From Burkholderiales bacterium (lineage in GTDB: Bacteria; Pseudomonadota; Gammaproteobacteria; Burkholderiales; SG8-41), in the NCBI GenBank assembly GCA_036262035.1, contig DATAJS010000028.1, forward strand, positions 62,001-126,000: a stretch of 64,000 nucleotides of DNA, written 5' to 3'. The position numbers were made by a program, and so were the translations under genes. Each line of letters opens with the position of its first letter. The first letter of the stretch is position 1. Positions 32,817-45,120 of the stretch are shown one piece after another. Under the pieces are notes generated by a model, which was given only the letters and a program-made list of their open reading frames with translations, was not told the origin of the DNA and searched no databases.

Positions 32817-35800
32817 ATCTTTCCAAGATCTTCATCGTGAGGCCGATCGCCACGACGGTGCTCGTGGCGGCAGTGATCATCTTCGGCCTGATCGCGTTCT
32901 GGACGCTGCCGGTGAACGATCTGCCGAACGTCGATTTCCCGACGATACAGGTCACGGCGGAGCTCAGAGGCGCCAATCCCGAGGTGATGGCGTCCACCGT
33001 CGCCACGCCGCTCGAGCGCCAGTTCAGCCAGATCGCCGGCGTCGAGACGATGAACTCGGTGAACAACACCGGACGCACGCGCATCACGCTGCAATTCAGC
33101 CTGCAGCGCGACATCGACTCCGCCGCGCAGGACGTGCAGACCGCGATCTCACAGGCGATGCGCCGCCTGCCCGACGGCATCGATCCGCCGACGCTGCGCA
33201 AGGTCAACCCCGCGGATTTCTCGATCATCACGCTCGCGCTCAGCGCCAAGCATCTGCCGCTGCAGGAGCTCGACAATTTCGCCGACACCCACGTGGCACA
33301 GCGGCTGTCGATGATCAACGGCGTCGCGCAGGTGACGATCTTCGGCTCGCAGAAGTACGCCGTGCGGGTCTACGTCAATCCCGAAGCGCTGGCGAAGCGC
33401 GAGCTCGGCCTCGACAAGGTCGTCGCGGCGATCCAGAACGCGAACAGCAACCTGCCGTCCGGCGTGCTGCAGGGCTCCGCGCGCAATTTCACAGTGAAGT
33501 CTTCGGCCAAGCTCGAGCGCGCCAAGAACTTCGACAACCTGATCGTCGCCTATCAGAACGGCATGCCGGTGCGCCTGGCCGACGTGGGCTATGCCGAGGA
33601 CAGCGTCGAAAACATCAAAGCCAAGAGCTGGCTGAACGGTGAGCGCAACATCGGTCTCGCGGTGTATCGCCAGCCGGGGGCGAACACCGTCGAAGTCGTG
33701 AAGAACATTCGCGCGATGTTCGCCGAGATCGAGCGACAGGCGCCGCCGGGCGTTCGCATCAGCGTCGTGAACGATCGTTCCGAGTTCATCAAGGCCTCGA
33801 TCGACGAGGTGGATTTCCACCTCCTGCTCTCGGTCGGACTGGTCGTGCTCGTGATCCTCGTTTTCCTGCGCAATGCGCGCTCGACGCTGATCACCGCGCT
33901 CATCCTTCCGACGTCGGTGATCGGAACGTTCGCGGCGATGTATCTGCTCGGATTCAGCATCAACAACCTGTCGCTGATGGCGATCATCCTCGCGGTCGGC
34001 TTCGTCGTCGACGACGCGATCGTGGTCCTCGAGAACATCACGCGCCACATGGAGATGGGCAAGGACCGCATGCAGGCGGCGCTCGACGGCTCGCAGGAGA
34101 TCGCGTTCACGGTGCTGTCGATGACGATCTCGCTGTCCGCCGTGTTCATTCCGATCCTGTTCATGCAGGGCATACTCGGGCGGCTCTTCCGCGAATTCGC
34201 CGTCACGGTGGGCGCGGCGGTCCTGATCTCCGGCATCGTCGCCTTGTCGCTCACGCCGATGCTCTGCAGCCGGCTCCTCAGGCCGGTTCACAGCCACGGC
34301 CGCGTGTATCAGTTCTTCGAGCGGGGCTTCGATCTGGCGCGCGACTTCTACGGGTCGACCCTGCGCTGGACCATCCGTCACACGCTGCTGATGGTGGTGG
34401 TGTCCGTCGTCTTTCTCGTGCTCACCGGTGTCATCTACAAGCTGGTGCCGCAGGGATTCATCCCGCGCCAGGACACCGGAGTGATCTTCGGCAACACGCG
34501 CGCGCCCGAGGGCGTCACGTTCGCGGACCTGGAGCGCCGCCAGAAGGCGGCGTCGGCCATCGTGCAGAAGCATCCCGACGTCGAAGCAGTGATGTCCACG
34601 GCGGGGCAGGGCACGGGCGGCGCGGTCGGCGACAACATCGGGCGGCTCATCGTCCGGCTGAAGCCGCGTGAGGAGCGCAAGCTGGGCGCCGACGAGGTCA
34701 TTCAGACGCTGCGGCGGCAGTTTGCGGGCGGCGCGCAGGGCCTTCAGATGTTCATGAACAATCCGCCCGCCATCAACATCGGCGGGCTTACCGGGAATGC
34801 CGACTACCAGATGGTGGTGCAGGGTACCGACCTGAAGGTGTTGTACGATTCGGCGCAGGAGCTGGAAGCGCGTTTGCGTGAATCGCACGACTTCCGGGAA
34901 GTGAGCACCAATCTCGAGCTGCGTAATCCGGAGATACGCATCAACATTCTGCGCGATCGCGCCGCGGCTCTCGGCGTGTCGCCGCAGCAGATCGAGACGA
35001 CGCTGTACAACGCGTACGGCGGGCGCCAGATCAGCACGCTCTACGGCGCGACCGATCAGTATCTGGTGATGCTCGAGCTCGACCCGCGCTTCCAGCGCGA
35101 CATCAATGCGCTGCGTTCGCTCTACGTGCAGTCGAGCTCGGGGAGCATGGTTCCGATCAACGCCGTTGCCGACATCCAGATCGGCGTCGGGCCCGTATCG
35201 GTCAGCCACTACGGACAGCTGTCGTCGGTCGTCATCTCGTTCAATCTCGCGCCCGCAGTTTCGATCGGCGACGCGGTCATCAGGGCGCAGGAAATCGCGC
35301 GGGAGACGCTGCCGAGCGGTGTCTCGGCCACGATGGCCGGCAGCGCCAAGGCTTTCGAAGATGCTTTCCGCACGCTGCCGGTCCTGCTGCTCATCACCAT
35401 CCTCGTCATCTACATGGTGCTTGCCATCCTCTACGAGCATTACGGGCACCCGGTGACGATTCTCACGGCGTTGCCGTTCGCGGGATTCGGCGCGCTGCTC
35501 ATGCTTTGGCTGTTCGACATGGAGCTGAACATCTTCAGCTTCGTCGGCATCATCCTGCTGGTCGGTCTGGTGAAGAAGAACGGCATCATGATGGTCGACT
35601 TCGCGCTCCAGCTTCAGCGCGAGCAGAACCTCTCGCCCGCCGAGGCCATCGTCGAAGCGTCGATCATTCGCTTCCGGCCGATCATGATGACGACCATGGC
35701 GGCGATCTGCGCGACGCTCCCGTTGGCGTTCGGCACGGGCACGGGCTCGGAGATGCGGCAGCCGCTGGGTATCGCAGTCGTGGGCGGCCTCGTGTTCTCA

Positions 35801-35902
35801 CAGCTCCTGACGCTGTACGTGACGCCGACCTTTTACGTGACGATGGAGCGCTTCGCGCGCTTCCTGCGTCGGCGACGCCAGCCCGCCGCCGCGGCTTCGT
35901 AA
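32813..35902 (+). CDS. RND multidrug efflux pump, inner-membrane permease (HAE1 family)
   Basis: 1029 aa with twelve expected transmembrane helices in two halves. NLSKIFIVRPIATTVLVAAVI opens the first helix; NDLPNVDFPTIQVTAELRGA and SVNNTGRTRITLQF are the AcrB/MdtB-like porter segments; AIILAVGFVVDDAIVVLENI contains the adjacent Asp pair of TM4 needed for proton coupling. Length and the short-N-terminus form resemble MdtB/MdtC-like pumps. Overlaps the adaptor stop by 4 bases, so cotranslated with it. Substrate cannot be predicted. Confidence 0.95.
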   Translation: MNLSKIFIVRPIATTVLVAAVIIFGLIAFWTLPVNDLPNVDFPTIQVTAELRGANPEVMASTVATPLERQFSQIAGVETMNSVNNTGRTRITLQFSLQRDIDSAAQDVQTAISQAMRRLPDGIDPPTLRKVNPADFSIITLALSAKHLPLQELDNFADTHVAQRLSMINGVAQVTIFGSQKYAVRVYVNPEALAKRELGLDKVVAAIQNANSNLPSGVLQGSARNFTVKSSAKLERAKNFDNLIVAYQNGMPVRLADVGYAEDSVENIKAKSWLNGERNIGLAVYRQPGANTVEVVKNIRAMFAEIERQAPPGVRISVVNDRSEFIKASIDEVDFHLLLSVGLVVLVILVFLRNARSTLITALILPTSVIGTFAAMYLLGFSINNLSLMAIILAVGFVVDDAIVVLENITRHMEMGKDRMQAALDGSQEIAFTVLSMTISLSAVFIPILFMQGILGRLFREFAVTVGAAVLISGIVALSLTPMLCSRLLRPVHSHGRVYQFFERGFDLARDFYGSTLRWTIRHTLLMVVVSVVFLVLTGVIYKLVPQGFIPRQDTGVIFGNTRAPEGVTFADLERRQKAASAIVQKHPDVEAVMSTAGQGTGGAVGDNIGRLIVRLKPREERKLGADEVIQTLRRQFAGGAQGLQMFMNNPPAINIGGLTGNADYQMVVQGTDLKVLYDSAQELEARLRESHDFREVSTNLELRNPEIRINILRDRAAALGVSPQQIETTLYNAYGGRQISTLYGATDQYLVMLELDPRFQRDINALRSLYVQSSSGSMVPINAVADIQIGVGPVSVSHYGQLSSVVISFNLAPAVSIGDAVIRAQEIARETLPSGVSATMAGSAKAFEDAFRTLPVLLLITILVIYMVLAILYEHYGHPVTILTALPFAGFGALLMLWLFDMELNIFSFVGIILLVGLVKKNGIMMVDFALQLQREQNLSPAEAIVEASIIRFRPIMMTTMAAICATLPLAFGTGTGSEMRQPLGIAVVGGLVFSQLLTLYVTPTFYVTMERFARFLRRRRQPAAAAS

Positions 35903-36120
35903 AAAAAATCTCAAAAAGGGGTTCCATTCCGCGCGAGCCTTCAATTAGAATTCGCGCCTCGCGTTGATTCACGCCGCCGGCAGTCGAGGCGGGGCGCAAA
36001 AAAGGTAAGGCAAGGAACTTCCTTCTAGCGCTTAAGTCGGATAGAATCGCGCTCCCGCTGATGCAGTTGGCGGGACCCCGGAAGAGCGCCGGGGAGGGCA
36101 GAAAAAGTTGCAAAAACAAC

Positions 36121-36149
36121 TTCCCAAATGCCCGAAAGTGGGATAAAAT
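36121..36149 (+). promoter_or_regulatory. Candidate first promoter of the rRNA operon
   Basis: TTCCCA (36121-36126), a 17-base spacer, then TAAAAT (36144-36149). The AT-rich tract GTTGCAAAAACAAC precedes the -35 and could be an UP element. Matches 4 of 6 at -35 and 5 of 6 at -10. Confidence 0.4.
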
Positions 36150-36203
36150 GCTCAGCTGACGCGGGCGGCCTTAGGGTTGACGCGACAGCGAAAAGTAGGA
36201 CCC

Positions 36204-36212
36204 GCTCTTTAA
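36204..36212 (+). promoter_or_regulatory. BoxA-like antitermination element
   Basis: GCTCTTTAA, the same nonamer as the one just before 16S. BoxA RNA is bound by NusB/NusE to prevent Rho termination on rRNA operons. Its place before a second promoter means it acts only on transcripts from the upstream promoter. Confidence 0.5.
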
Positions 36213-36312
36213 GAATTCGGCAAGTTCTCCCACTCTCGACCGCAGGTGCGGGGCCCCTGGGGGCCGGTGCATTCGGCGGCTTGAGACGGCGTTAAAAAGA
36301 TTTCCGAAGTGC

Positions 36313-36341
36313 TTGACGCCGAAACGAAAACTTGTCAAAAT
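36313..36341 (+). promoter_or_regulatory. Promoter of the tRNA-fMet/rRNA transcript
   Basis: TTGACG (36313-36318), a 17-base spacer and CAAAAT (36336-36341). GTTAAAAAGATTT upstream is a plausible UP element, and the CGCGG discriminator after the -10 is GC-rich, as in stringently controlled stable-RNA promoters. It lies 22 bases before the tRNA. Confidence 0.65.
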
Positions 36342-36362
36342 CGCGGTCTTGGTTGATTCGGA

Positions 36363-36439
36363 CGCGGGGTGGAGCAGTCTGGCAGCTCGTCGGGCTCATA
36401 ACCCGAAGGTCATAGGTTCAAATCCTATCCCCGCTACCA
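36363..36439 (+). tRNA. tRNA-Met (CAT), initiator
   Basis: 77 nt with encoded CCA. The anticodon loop CTCATAA is closed by three consecutive G-C pairs (GGG/CCC), a hallmark of initiators. The acceptor end has C1 opposite U72, a mismatch that like E. coli C1-A72 prevents elongator function and permits formylation. Stem 2-7 pairs GCGGGG with CCCCGC; T-stem ATAGG/CCTAT. Sits between a strong promoter and the rRNA leader, so is probably cotranscribed with 16S. Confidence 0.95.
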
Positions 36440-36526
36440 ATTCAATACTGCGCGCCGTCATGCGGCGCGCAGGTCGGGCAAACGAAGTCTTCACTTCCGC
36501 TGTCCTGGGTCGACAGACCCGAAACC

Positions 36527-36535
36527 GCTCTTTAA
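36527..36535 (+). promoter_or_regulatory. BoxA antitermination element of the 16S leader
   Basis: GCTCTTTAA, followed by AAATTT, a good match to the rRNA BoxA consensus, about 140 bases before the 16S 5' end. Confidence 0.7.
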
Positions 36536-36542
36536 AAATTTA

Positions 36543-36562
36543 CAGCCGATAAGTGTGGGCAC
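36543..36562 (+). other. 16S precursor processing stem, 5' strand
   Basis: CAGCCGATAAGTGTGGGCAC pairs with 38238-38257 downstream of 16S (18 of 20 positions complementary). This long-range stem is the usual RNase III substrate that releases pre-16S. Confidence 0.75.
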
Positions 36563-36677
36563 TTGGTCTTGAGGGTGCCGCGCCGATCTTCGGGTCGGAA
36601 CGGAATCTCAATACATTGAAGTTTGAAGTGCTCGCACGACAGTAATACGTCAAGCGAGTTAATACTTTGCAGTGATT

Positions 36678-38217
<1,540 letters not shown>

Positions 38218-38237
38218 GAGAATGCCCTCCGGGCCAC

Positions 38238-38257
38238 GTGTCCACACTTATCGGTTG
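38238..38257 (+). other. 16S precursor processing stem, 3' strand
   Basis: GTGTCCACACTTATCGGTTG, complementary to 36543-36562 with two mismatches or wobbles. Confidence 0.75.
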
Positions 38258-38267
38258 TTCAGCAAAG

Positions 38268-38325
38268 CAGGAATCAGGAATCAGAGATCGGGCTATACCG
38301 CTGAATCCTGAATCCTAGATCCTGA
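38268..38325. repeat. Heptad inverted repeat in the 16S-tRNA-Ile spacer
   Basis: CAGGAATCAGGAATCAG at 38268-38284 is complementary to CTGAATCCTGAATCCTAGATCCTG at 38301-38325, both built of GGAATCA-type heptads. The hairpin would form in the pre-rRNA just before tRNA-Ile. It resembles in architecture the heptad repeats near yciO, though the heptad itself differs. Confidence 0.7.
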
Positions 38326-38332
38326 TCTCGCG

Positions 38333-38409
38333 GGGTCTGTAGCTCAGTTGGTCAGAGCACACGCTTGATAAGCGTGGGGTCGATGGTTCAAATCCATCCA
38401 GACCCACCA
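38333..38409 (+). tRNA. tRNA-Ile (GAT)
   Basis: 77 nt with encoded CCA; anticodon loop TTGATAA, acceptor GGGTCTG paired with CAGACCC. Located in the 16S-23S spacer, the usual place. Confidence 0.97.
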
Positions 38410-38419
38410 CTTTTTAGTC

Positions 38420-38495
38420 GGGGGTGTAGCTCAGTTGGGAGAGCGCCTGCTTTGCAAGCAGGAGGTCATCGGTTCGATCCCGTTCACCTCCACCA
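38420..38495 (+). tRNA. tRNA-Ala (TGC)
   Basis: 76 nt with encoded CCA; anticodon loop TTTGCAA, acceptor GGGGGTG paired with CACCTCC including the G3-U70 pair that defines alanine identity. Second tRNA in the 16S-23S spacer. Confidence 0.97.
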
Positions 38496-38583
38496 CCATC
38501 ACTTAAATCTTAGAGTTCGTTGTTGAACGTCGGGCCGTGCGCTCGGCATTGAACAATCGGCTCTTCGAGTCGATCGGCTGTTC

Positions 38584-38592
38584 GTTCTTTAA
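38584..38592 (+). promoter_or_regulatory. BoxA element before 23S
   Basis: GTTCTTTAA, followed by CAAT, the classic betaproteobacterial spacer BoxA. Confidence 0.75.
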
Positions 38593-38611
38593 CAATACGG
38601 AAGAAGTAAAG
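38593..38611 (+). other. 23S precursor processing stem, 5' strand
   Basis: CAATACGGAAGAAGTAAAG pairs with 41746-41764 after 23S with a single mismatch in 19, giving the RNase III stem that releases pre-23S. Confidence 0.8.
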
Positions 38612-38787
38612 GTCTCGGTTCGTTGCGAACCGCGGGTGCTGTTTGCCTGCGCGTGTGCTGCGAAGCGAGGCTGGGCAAAGATTGTATCGTTGCGTTCGAA
38701 GAGCACAAAAGGACTTCGAATGCGGCAAACACGAGTTCACCTTTAGCTCGAAGGCTTCGAACGCAAGTTCGAGGGCTCAGGGTTATA

Positions 38788-41676
<2,889 letters not shown>

Positions 41677-41745
41677 ATAATCGTGAGCGGTTGCGAGAGC
41701 AGCCCGAGCGAAGTGGATCGGTTTGCCAGAAACGATCGAAAGCCA

Positions 41746-41764
41746 CTTTACTTCTTCCGAATTG
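41746..41764 (+). other. 23S precursor processing stem, 3' strand
   Basis: CTTTACTTCTTCCGAATTG, complementary to 38593-38611 with one mismatch. Confidence 0.8.
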
Positions 41765-41809
41765 GTGAAAAAACCGGGTCAGAGTCACGACTCTGCCCCG
41801 GGTTTTCAC
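41765..41809 (+). repeat. Long hairpin just before 5S, GGGTCAGAGTC type
   Basis: GTGAAAAAACCGGG...CCCGGGTTTTCAC with an inner CAGAG/CTCTG pair and a loop around TCACGA. It carries the GGGTCAGAGTC core of an intergenic repeat family also seen at 42490-42530. It may take part in 5S maturation. Confidence 0.65.
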
Positions 41810-41818
41810 AAACAGCTA

Positions 41819-41935
41819 TGTCTGACGACCATAGCGAGTTGGAACCACCCCTTCCCATTCCGAACAGGGCCGTGAAACGACTCAGCGCCGATGATAGTGC
41901 GGACTACCCGTGCGAAAGTAGGACATCGTCAGGCA
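41819..41935 (+). rRNA. rrf: 5S ribosomal RNA
   Basis: About 117 nt. Terminal helix TGTCTGACG/CGTCAGGCA; conserved CCATTCCGAACAG and GCGCCGATGATAGTG segments. Placement after 23S is standard. Confidence 0.95.
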
Positions 41936-41949
41936 CCCATGAACGAAAA

Positions 41950-41980
41950 CGCCCCGGCCAAAAGCCGGGGCGTTTTTGTT
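41950..41980 (+). terminator. Intrinsic terminator of the rRNA operon
   Basis: CGCCCCGGC, loop CAAAA, GCCGGGGCG, then TTTTTGTTTG. Nine-pair GC stem with U-run, 15 bases after 5S. Confidence 0.95.
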
Positions 41981-42063
41981 TGTGCGCCTTACCACGTGTC
42001 CCCGGCTGCCGGCCCTATGGCTTAGGTTGATAACCCGCGTGTCTCTGCGTGCGTTCCACCGTC

Positions 42064-42522
42064 ATGGTCCGCGCCCGCTTAAGCCCCTCCTGCCTGCTCA
42101 CGGCGACCCTTACCCTCGTCCACTGCGCCGCGGCGGCGACTGTGTTTCCGCTGGACGTGAGGCCGGAATACCAGGCCACGCTGATCACCCTCGTAATCGC
42201 CAGCCTCGGCCACGCGCTTTATCACTACGCATTGCTGCGCTCAAGCCGATCGATCATCGAACTGGAGATTCACGACCGCGAGAAGGCGGCGATCAAGACG
42301 CAAGGCACCGATTGGCGCGACGCCCGCATCCTCTGCACCTCCTGCGTCACGCCGTCGCTGACGGTGTTGAACCTGCGAATCGCACGCAGCCGCTTCGCAC
42401 GGCACGTGCTGCTCGTGCGCGATAACGTGAATTCGGACGAGTTCAGGACGATACGCGTGTTGTTGCGCTGGGCGCGCCCCAGAGGTGAGCCGGGGTCAGA
42501 CCCCGAAGAAGCCGGGGCCTGA
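42064..42522 (+). CDS. YgfX (CptA)-like membrane protein
   Basis: About 152 aa. Two hydrophobic helices near the N-terminus (LLTATLTLVHCAAAATVF and ATLITLVIASLGHALYHYA) followed by a soluble part, WRDARILCTSCVTPSLTVLNL, RHVLLVRDNVNSDEFRTIRVLLRW, which matches the organisation of YgfX/CptA, the inner-membrane partner of the SdhE-like protein in enterobacteria. No sdhE is adjacent, so the assignment is tentative. Odd: the last dozen residues (RGEPGSDPEEAGA) and the stop come from an intergenic repeat at 42490-42530. ATG 42064 preferred; a GTG five codons upstream is possible. Confidence 0.6.
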   Translation: MVRARLSPSCLLTATLTLVHCAAAATVFPLDVRPEYQATLITLVIASLGHALYHYALLRSSRSIIELEIHDREKAAIKTQGTDWRDARILCTSCVTPSLTVLNLRIARSRFARHVLLVRDNVNSDEFRTIRVLLRWARPRGEPGSDPEEAGA

Positions 42523-42530
42523 CCCCGGGC
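42490..42530. repeat. GGGGTCAGACCCC repeat at the end of the YgfX-like gene
   Basis: CCGGGGTCAGACCCCG followed by GCCGGGGCCTGACCCCGGGC; two nested palindromes capable of a hairpin, positioned between convergent genes. It overlaps the last codons of the plus-strand gene. Confidence 0.75.
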
Positions 42531-42540
42531 AGCCCTCGAG

Positions 42541-43845
42541 CTACTTCGAACCCTTTTGCTGCCCCAGCCGCTCGAGCAGCTCCGCGGCGGTGGTCGGCCT
42601 GCCGACGTCCCAGCCCTGGGCTTCGTCGCAGCCGAGCGAGGTCAGCTCGCCGAGGATGGCGCCGGTCTCCACCCCTTCCGCGACCACCTTGAGCTCGAGG
42701 TTGTGCGCGAGGTCGATGAGCGAGCGCACGATCTTGTGGTTCTGCGGCGCTTCGAGCATGCCCTTGACGAACGAGAGGTCGATCTTCAACTCGTCGAGCG
42801 GAAGCTGCGCGAGGTACTGCATCGAGGAATAACCCGTCCCGAAGTCGTCGACGGACAGGCGCACGCCCAGGGACTTGAGCGCCCGCAATGCCTCGTGCGC
42901 CGTCTCCTGCTCGACCATCATCGCGGTCTCGGTGATCTCGATGATGATGCTGCTGCCCTTGACGTTCCACGTGCGCAACGCGCGATCGACGTAATACGGC
43001 AGGTCGACCTCGCGCAGGTTGGACGGCGAGATGTTGATGCTGACGGTGAAATCGGGATCGATGTTCTGGAACTCGCGGCACGCCTGGATCGCGCTGGTAA
43101 TCACCCACATGGTGAGCTGGTCGATGAGCCCTGCCGCCTCGGCGGCGCGTACCGCGACGCTGGGCGGCACGAAGCCGAGCACTTCGTCGTGCCAGCGCAG
43201 TAGCGCCTCGGCGCCCTGCACGCGGCCGGTGCGGATGTCGAGCTGCGGCTGGAAATGCAGAGACAGCGTGTTCTGCTCGATCGCGGTGCGCAGCCGGTTC
43301 TCGTATTCGAGCTGGTCGATGGTGGAGCTGTCACCGGCCGGCGGCGTGTACACCCAGATCCGCTCGCGCTGGCCGCGAGCGGTGTGCAGCGCGTGCTTCG
43401 CGCGCTGCAGGAGCTCGCTCGCATTGGCCGCCTGCTGCGGGTACATGGCGATGCCTACCGCCGCGTCGGGCGTCACCGATTTGCCGCCGAACTCCATGGG
43501 CGGCGAGAGCAGGCTCATGACGCGGTTGGCGGCGAGCATCGCGATGCCTTCGGACGGCGCCGGGCGCAGCACGCACGCGAACTCGTCCCGCGAGAGCGGC
43601 TCGACCAGGTCCCGCTTGCGCAAAGCCTTCTGGCGCAGGAGCTCTCCGACCGCGTTCGACATGCGGTCGCCGGCGTGGAAACCGTGCAGCGCATCGAGCC
43701 TGTCGACGGCGCCGGCGTGCACCAACAGCAGACCGATGGAGTCGCCGCTGCGCGCGGCCTGCGTGACGCATGCGTTCAACCGTTCGACCACCGGATTGGG
43801 CTGGTCGGTCGCGCGGCGCATGGGCTGCTCGGTATCGTTCACCAC
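42541..43845 (-). CDS. Degenerate GGDEF - intact EAL protein, predicted c-di-GMP phosphodiesterase
   Basis: 434 aa. Residues about 15-165 are a GGDEF fold in which the signature is SRDEF (85-89), so cyclase activity is not expected. Residues about 175-430 are an EAL domain with all the catalytic elements: EALLRW at 213-218, SINISP, EITET, VDDFGTGYSS, ELKID, VVAEGVET and the Gln of DEAQGW. It should hydrolyse c-di-GMP, perhaps with GTP binding to the degenerate GGDEF as an activator. No transmembrane or PAS domain. Downstream of the HD-GYP-like gene by 12 bases, so the pair is probably an operon. Confidence 0.9.
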   Translation of the reverse strand: MVNDTEQPMRRATDQPNPVVERLNACVTQAARSGDSIGLLLVHAGAVDRLDALHGFHAGDRMSNAVGELLRQKALRKRDLVEPLSRDEFACVLRPAPSEGIAMLAANRVMSLLSPPMEFGGKSVTPDAAVGIAMYPQQAANASELLQRAKHALHTARGQRERIWVYTPPAGDSSTIDQLEYENRLRTAIEQNTLSLHFQPQLDIRTGRVQGAEALLRWHDEVLGFVPPSVAVRAAEAAGLIDQLTMWVITSAIQACREFQNIDPDFTVSINISPSNLREVDLPYYVDRALRTWNVKGSSIIIEITETAMMVEQETAHEALRALKSLGVRLSVDDFGTGYSSMQYLAQLPLDELKIDLSFVKGMLEAPQNHKIVRSLIDLAHNLELKVVAEGVETGAILGELTSLGCDEAQGWDVGRPTTAAELLERLGQQKGSK

Positions 43846-43857
43846 GAGGGCACCCGC

Positions 43858-45048
43858 TCAGAGGAAGAATTCGCTCGGATCGATCGGCAGCTTGTCCTTG
43901 GGCAGCGTGCGGCGGATGCGATACGGCTCGTCGGCGCTCGCCTTCGGCTCTTTCACCAGGTCCAGGATGAGCTGCGGGTGTATCGTTTTCCAGTTGCGGT
44001 CCAGGATCACCATGACGCGCGGCTGCAGCCGGCGCACGAGGTTCTGCGCGATGACGATCGCGACCTCGCCGGTGTTGAGCTCGACGGCGCTGCCGACCGG
44101 GTAGATGCCGATGCACTGGATGAACTGCTCGACCAGCGCCTCGTGGAAGAGCTTGCCGCGCAGCTTGTGCATGAGCGACAGCGCGTTTGACGGCGACGCC
44201 TGCTCGGCATATGCGCGCGCCGAGGTGAGCGCGGAGAAGCTGTCGACGAGTCCGGCGATGGCGCCGTCGATGGTGATTTCCCTGCCCTTGAGCCCCTTCG
44301 GATAGCCCGAGCCGTCCTGCCGCTCGTGGTGCAGCGCTATGATCTCCGCGACGCCGGGCGGCAGCGCGTGCGAGGTCGCAACGAGATCGACCGAATGGTC
44401 GACGTGCGACTTGACGAGCTCGTACTCCTCGGGGCTCAGCATGTCCTTCTTCTGCAGCACGCCGTCCGGCAGCTTGGTCTTGCCGACGTCGAGCAGCATG
44501 CCCGCGAGGCCGAGCACCTCCAGCCTGTCCTTCGGGAACTGCAGGAACCGTCCGAAGGTGACCATCAGGATCGACGTGTCCATCGCGCGGCCGAGCTCGT
44601 AGCTGCCTTTCTGCCGCAGCGTGTTGAGCAGCATCATGGCGTCGGGATTGCGCAGGATGCTCTCGGTCATGCTGCTCACCGCGGAGGTGAGCTTCTGGGA
44701 ATCGATCTCGCCGTGGCTGCGCAGGCCTTCGAGCGCCTGCTGCATCGCCGTCTCGCACGTGAAATAGATGTCGCGCGCGGCGATGACTTCCTTCTCGACC
44801 GGCGTCACCTCGCTGTAGACGGCGGCGCCGCGCAGGCCGAGCCCGGCTTTGCGTCGCTCGGGCGTCCACGGCTCGCGCTCGGGATCGATGTAGACGATCT
44901 CGCAGTACTGCCGAATCTGGTCGATCTGCTCCTGCGTGGTGAGGGGGAAGCCCTGGAAGTCGAAGGGCGTGCCGAGCCACGGCCTGTCGAGCTCGATCAC
45001 GTACATGCCGAGCTGCAGATCCGATACGGGCACCGCCTTCTTAAACAT
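43858..45048 (-). CDS. HD-GYP domain protein with altered metal ligands
   Basis: 396 aa. Residues about 1-100 are a DUF3391-like N-terminal domain (MFKKAVPVSDLQLGMYVIEL and YCEIVYIDPE). The HD-GYP domain follows, with HHERQDGSGYP at 240-250 and VDSFSALTSARAY intact, but the HD pair reads LLDVGK (185-190), His being Leu, and the earlier His of the HSV-type helix is Arg (ELGRAMDTSIL). Losing two His ligands should weaken or abolish c-di-GMP hydrolysis, so it may act as a sensor or scaffold. Upstream of the EAL gene. Confidence 0.88.
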   Translation of the reverse strand: MFKKAVPVSDLQLGMYVIELDRPWLGTPFDFQGFPLTTQEQIDQIRQYCEIVYIDPEREPWTPERRKAGLGLRGAAVYSEVTPVEKEVIAARDIYFTCETAMQQALEGLRSHGEIDSQKLTSAVSSMTESILRNPDAMMLLNTLRQKGSYELGRAMDTSILMVTFGRFLQFPKDRLEVLGLAGMLLDVGKTKLPDGVLQKKDMLSPEEYELVKSHVDHSVDLVATSHALPPGVAEIIALHHERQDGSGYPKGLKGREITIDGAIAGLVDSFSALTSARAYAEQASPSNALSLMHKLRGKLFHEALVEQFIQCIGIYPVGSAVELNTGEVAIVIAQNLVRRLQPRVMVILDRNWKTIHPQLILDLVKEPKASADEPYRIRRTLPKDKLPIDPSEFFL

Positions 45049-45120
45049 GCACGACCTCGCCCCCCGATTATAGGTACAGGCCGTGTCGCGGCGACGCGCC
45101 GGCGTGAAGCGGCGGGGCGT

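Larger units (their letters stand above)
35903..36362 (+). other. Upstream control region of the tRNA-fMet/rRNA operon
   Basis: A 460-base stretch without a gene. From left to right: a short A-rich tail after the efflux gene, TAGAAT near 36049, a first promoter candidate (36121-36149), a BoxA-like element GCTCTTTAA (36204-36212), a GC-rich stem region, and the stronger promoter at 36313-36341 just before the initiator tRNA. No open reading frame of significance. Confidence 0.65.
38496..38787 (+). other. Spacer between tRNA-Ala and 23S
   Basis: 292 bases without a gene. Holds a BoxA (38584-38592), the 5' strand of the 23S processing stem (38593-38611), a GGTTCGTTGCGAACC hairpin (about 38616-38633) and Cys-free non-coding sequence rich in TTCGAA, which could form further stems. 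Confidence 0.7.

Noticed and set aside
33149..35449. 766-codon minus-strand frame opposite the RND pump
   Set aside because: Antisense shadow of a well-supported membrane protein; no motifs.
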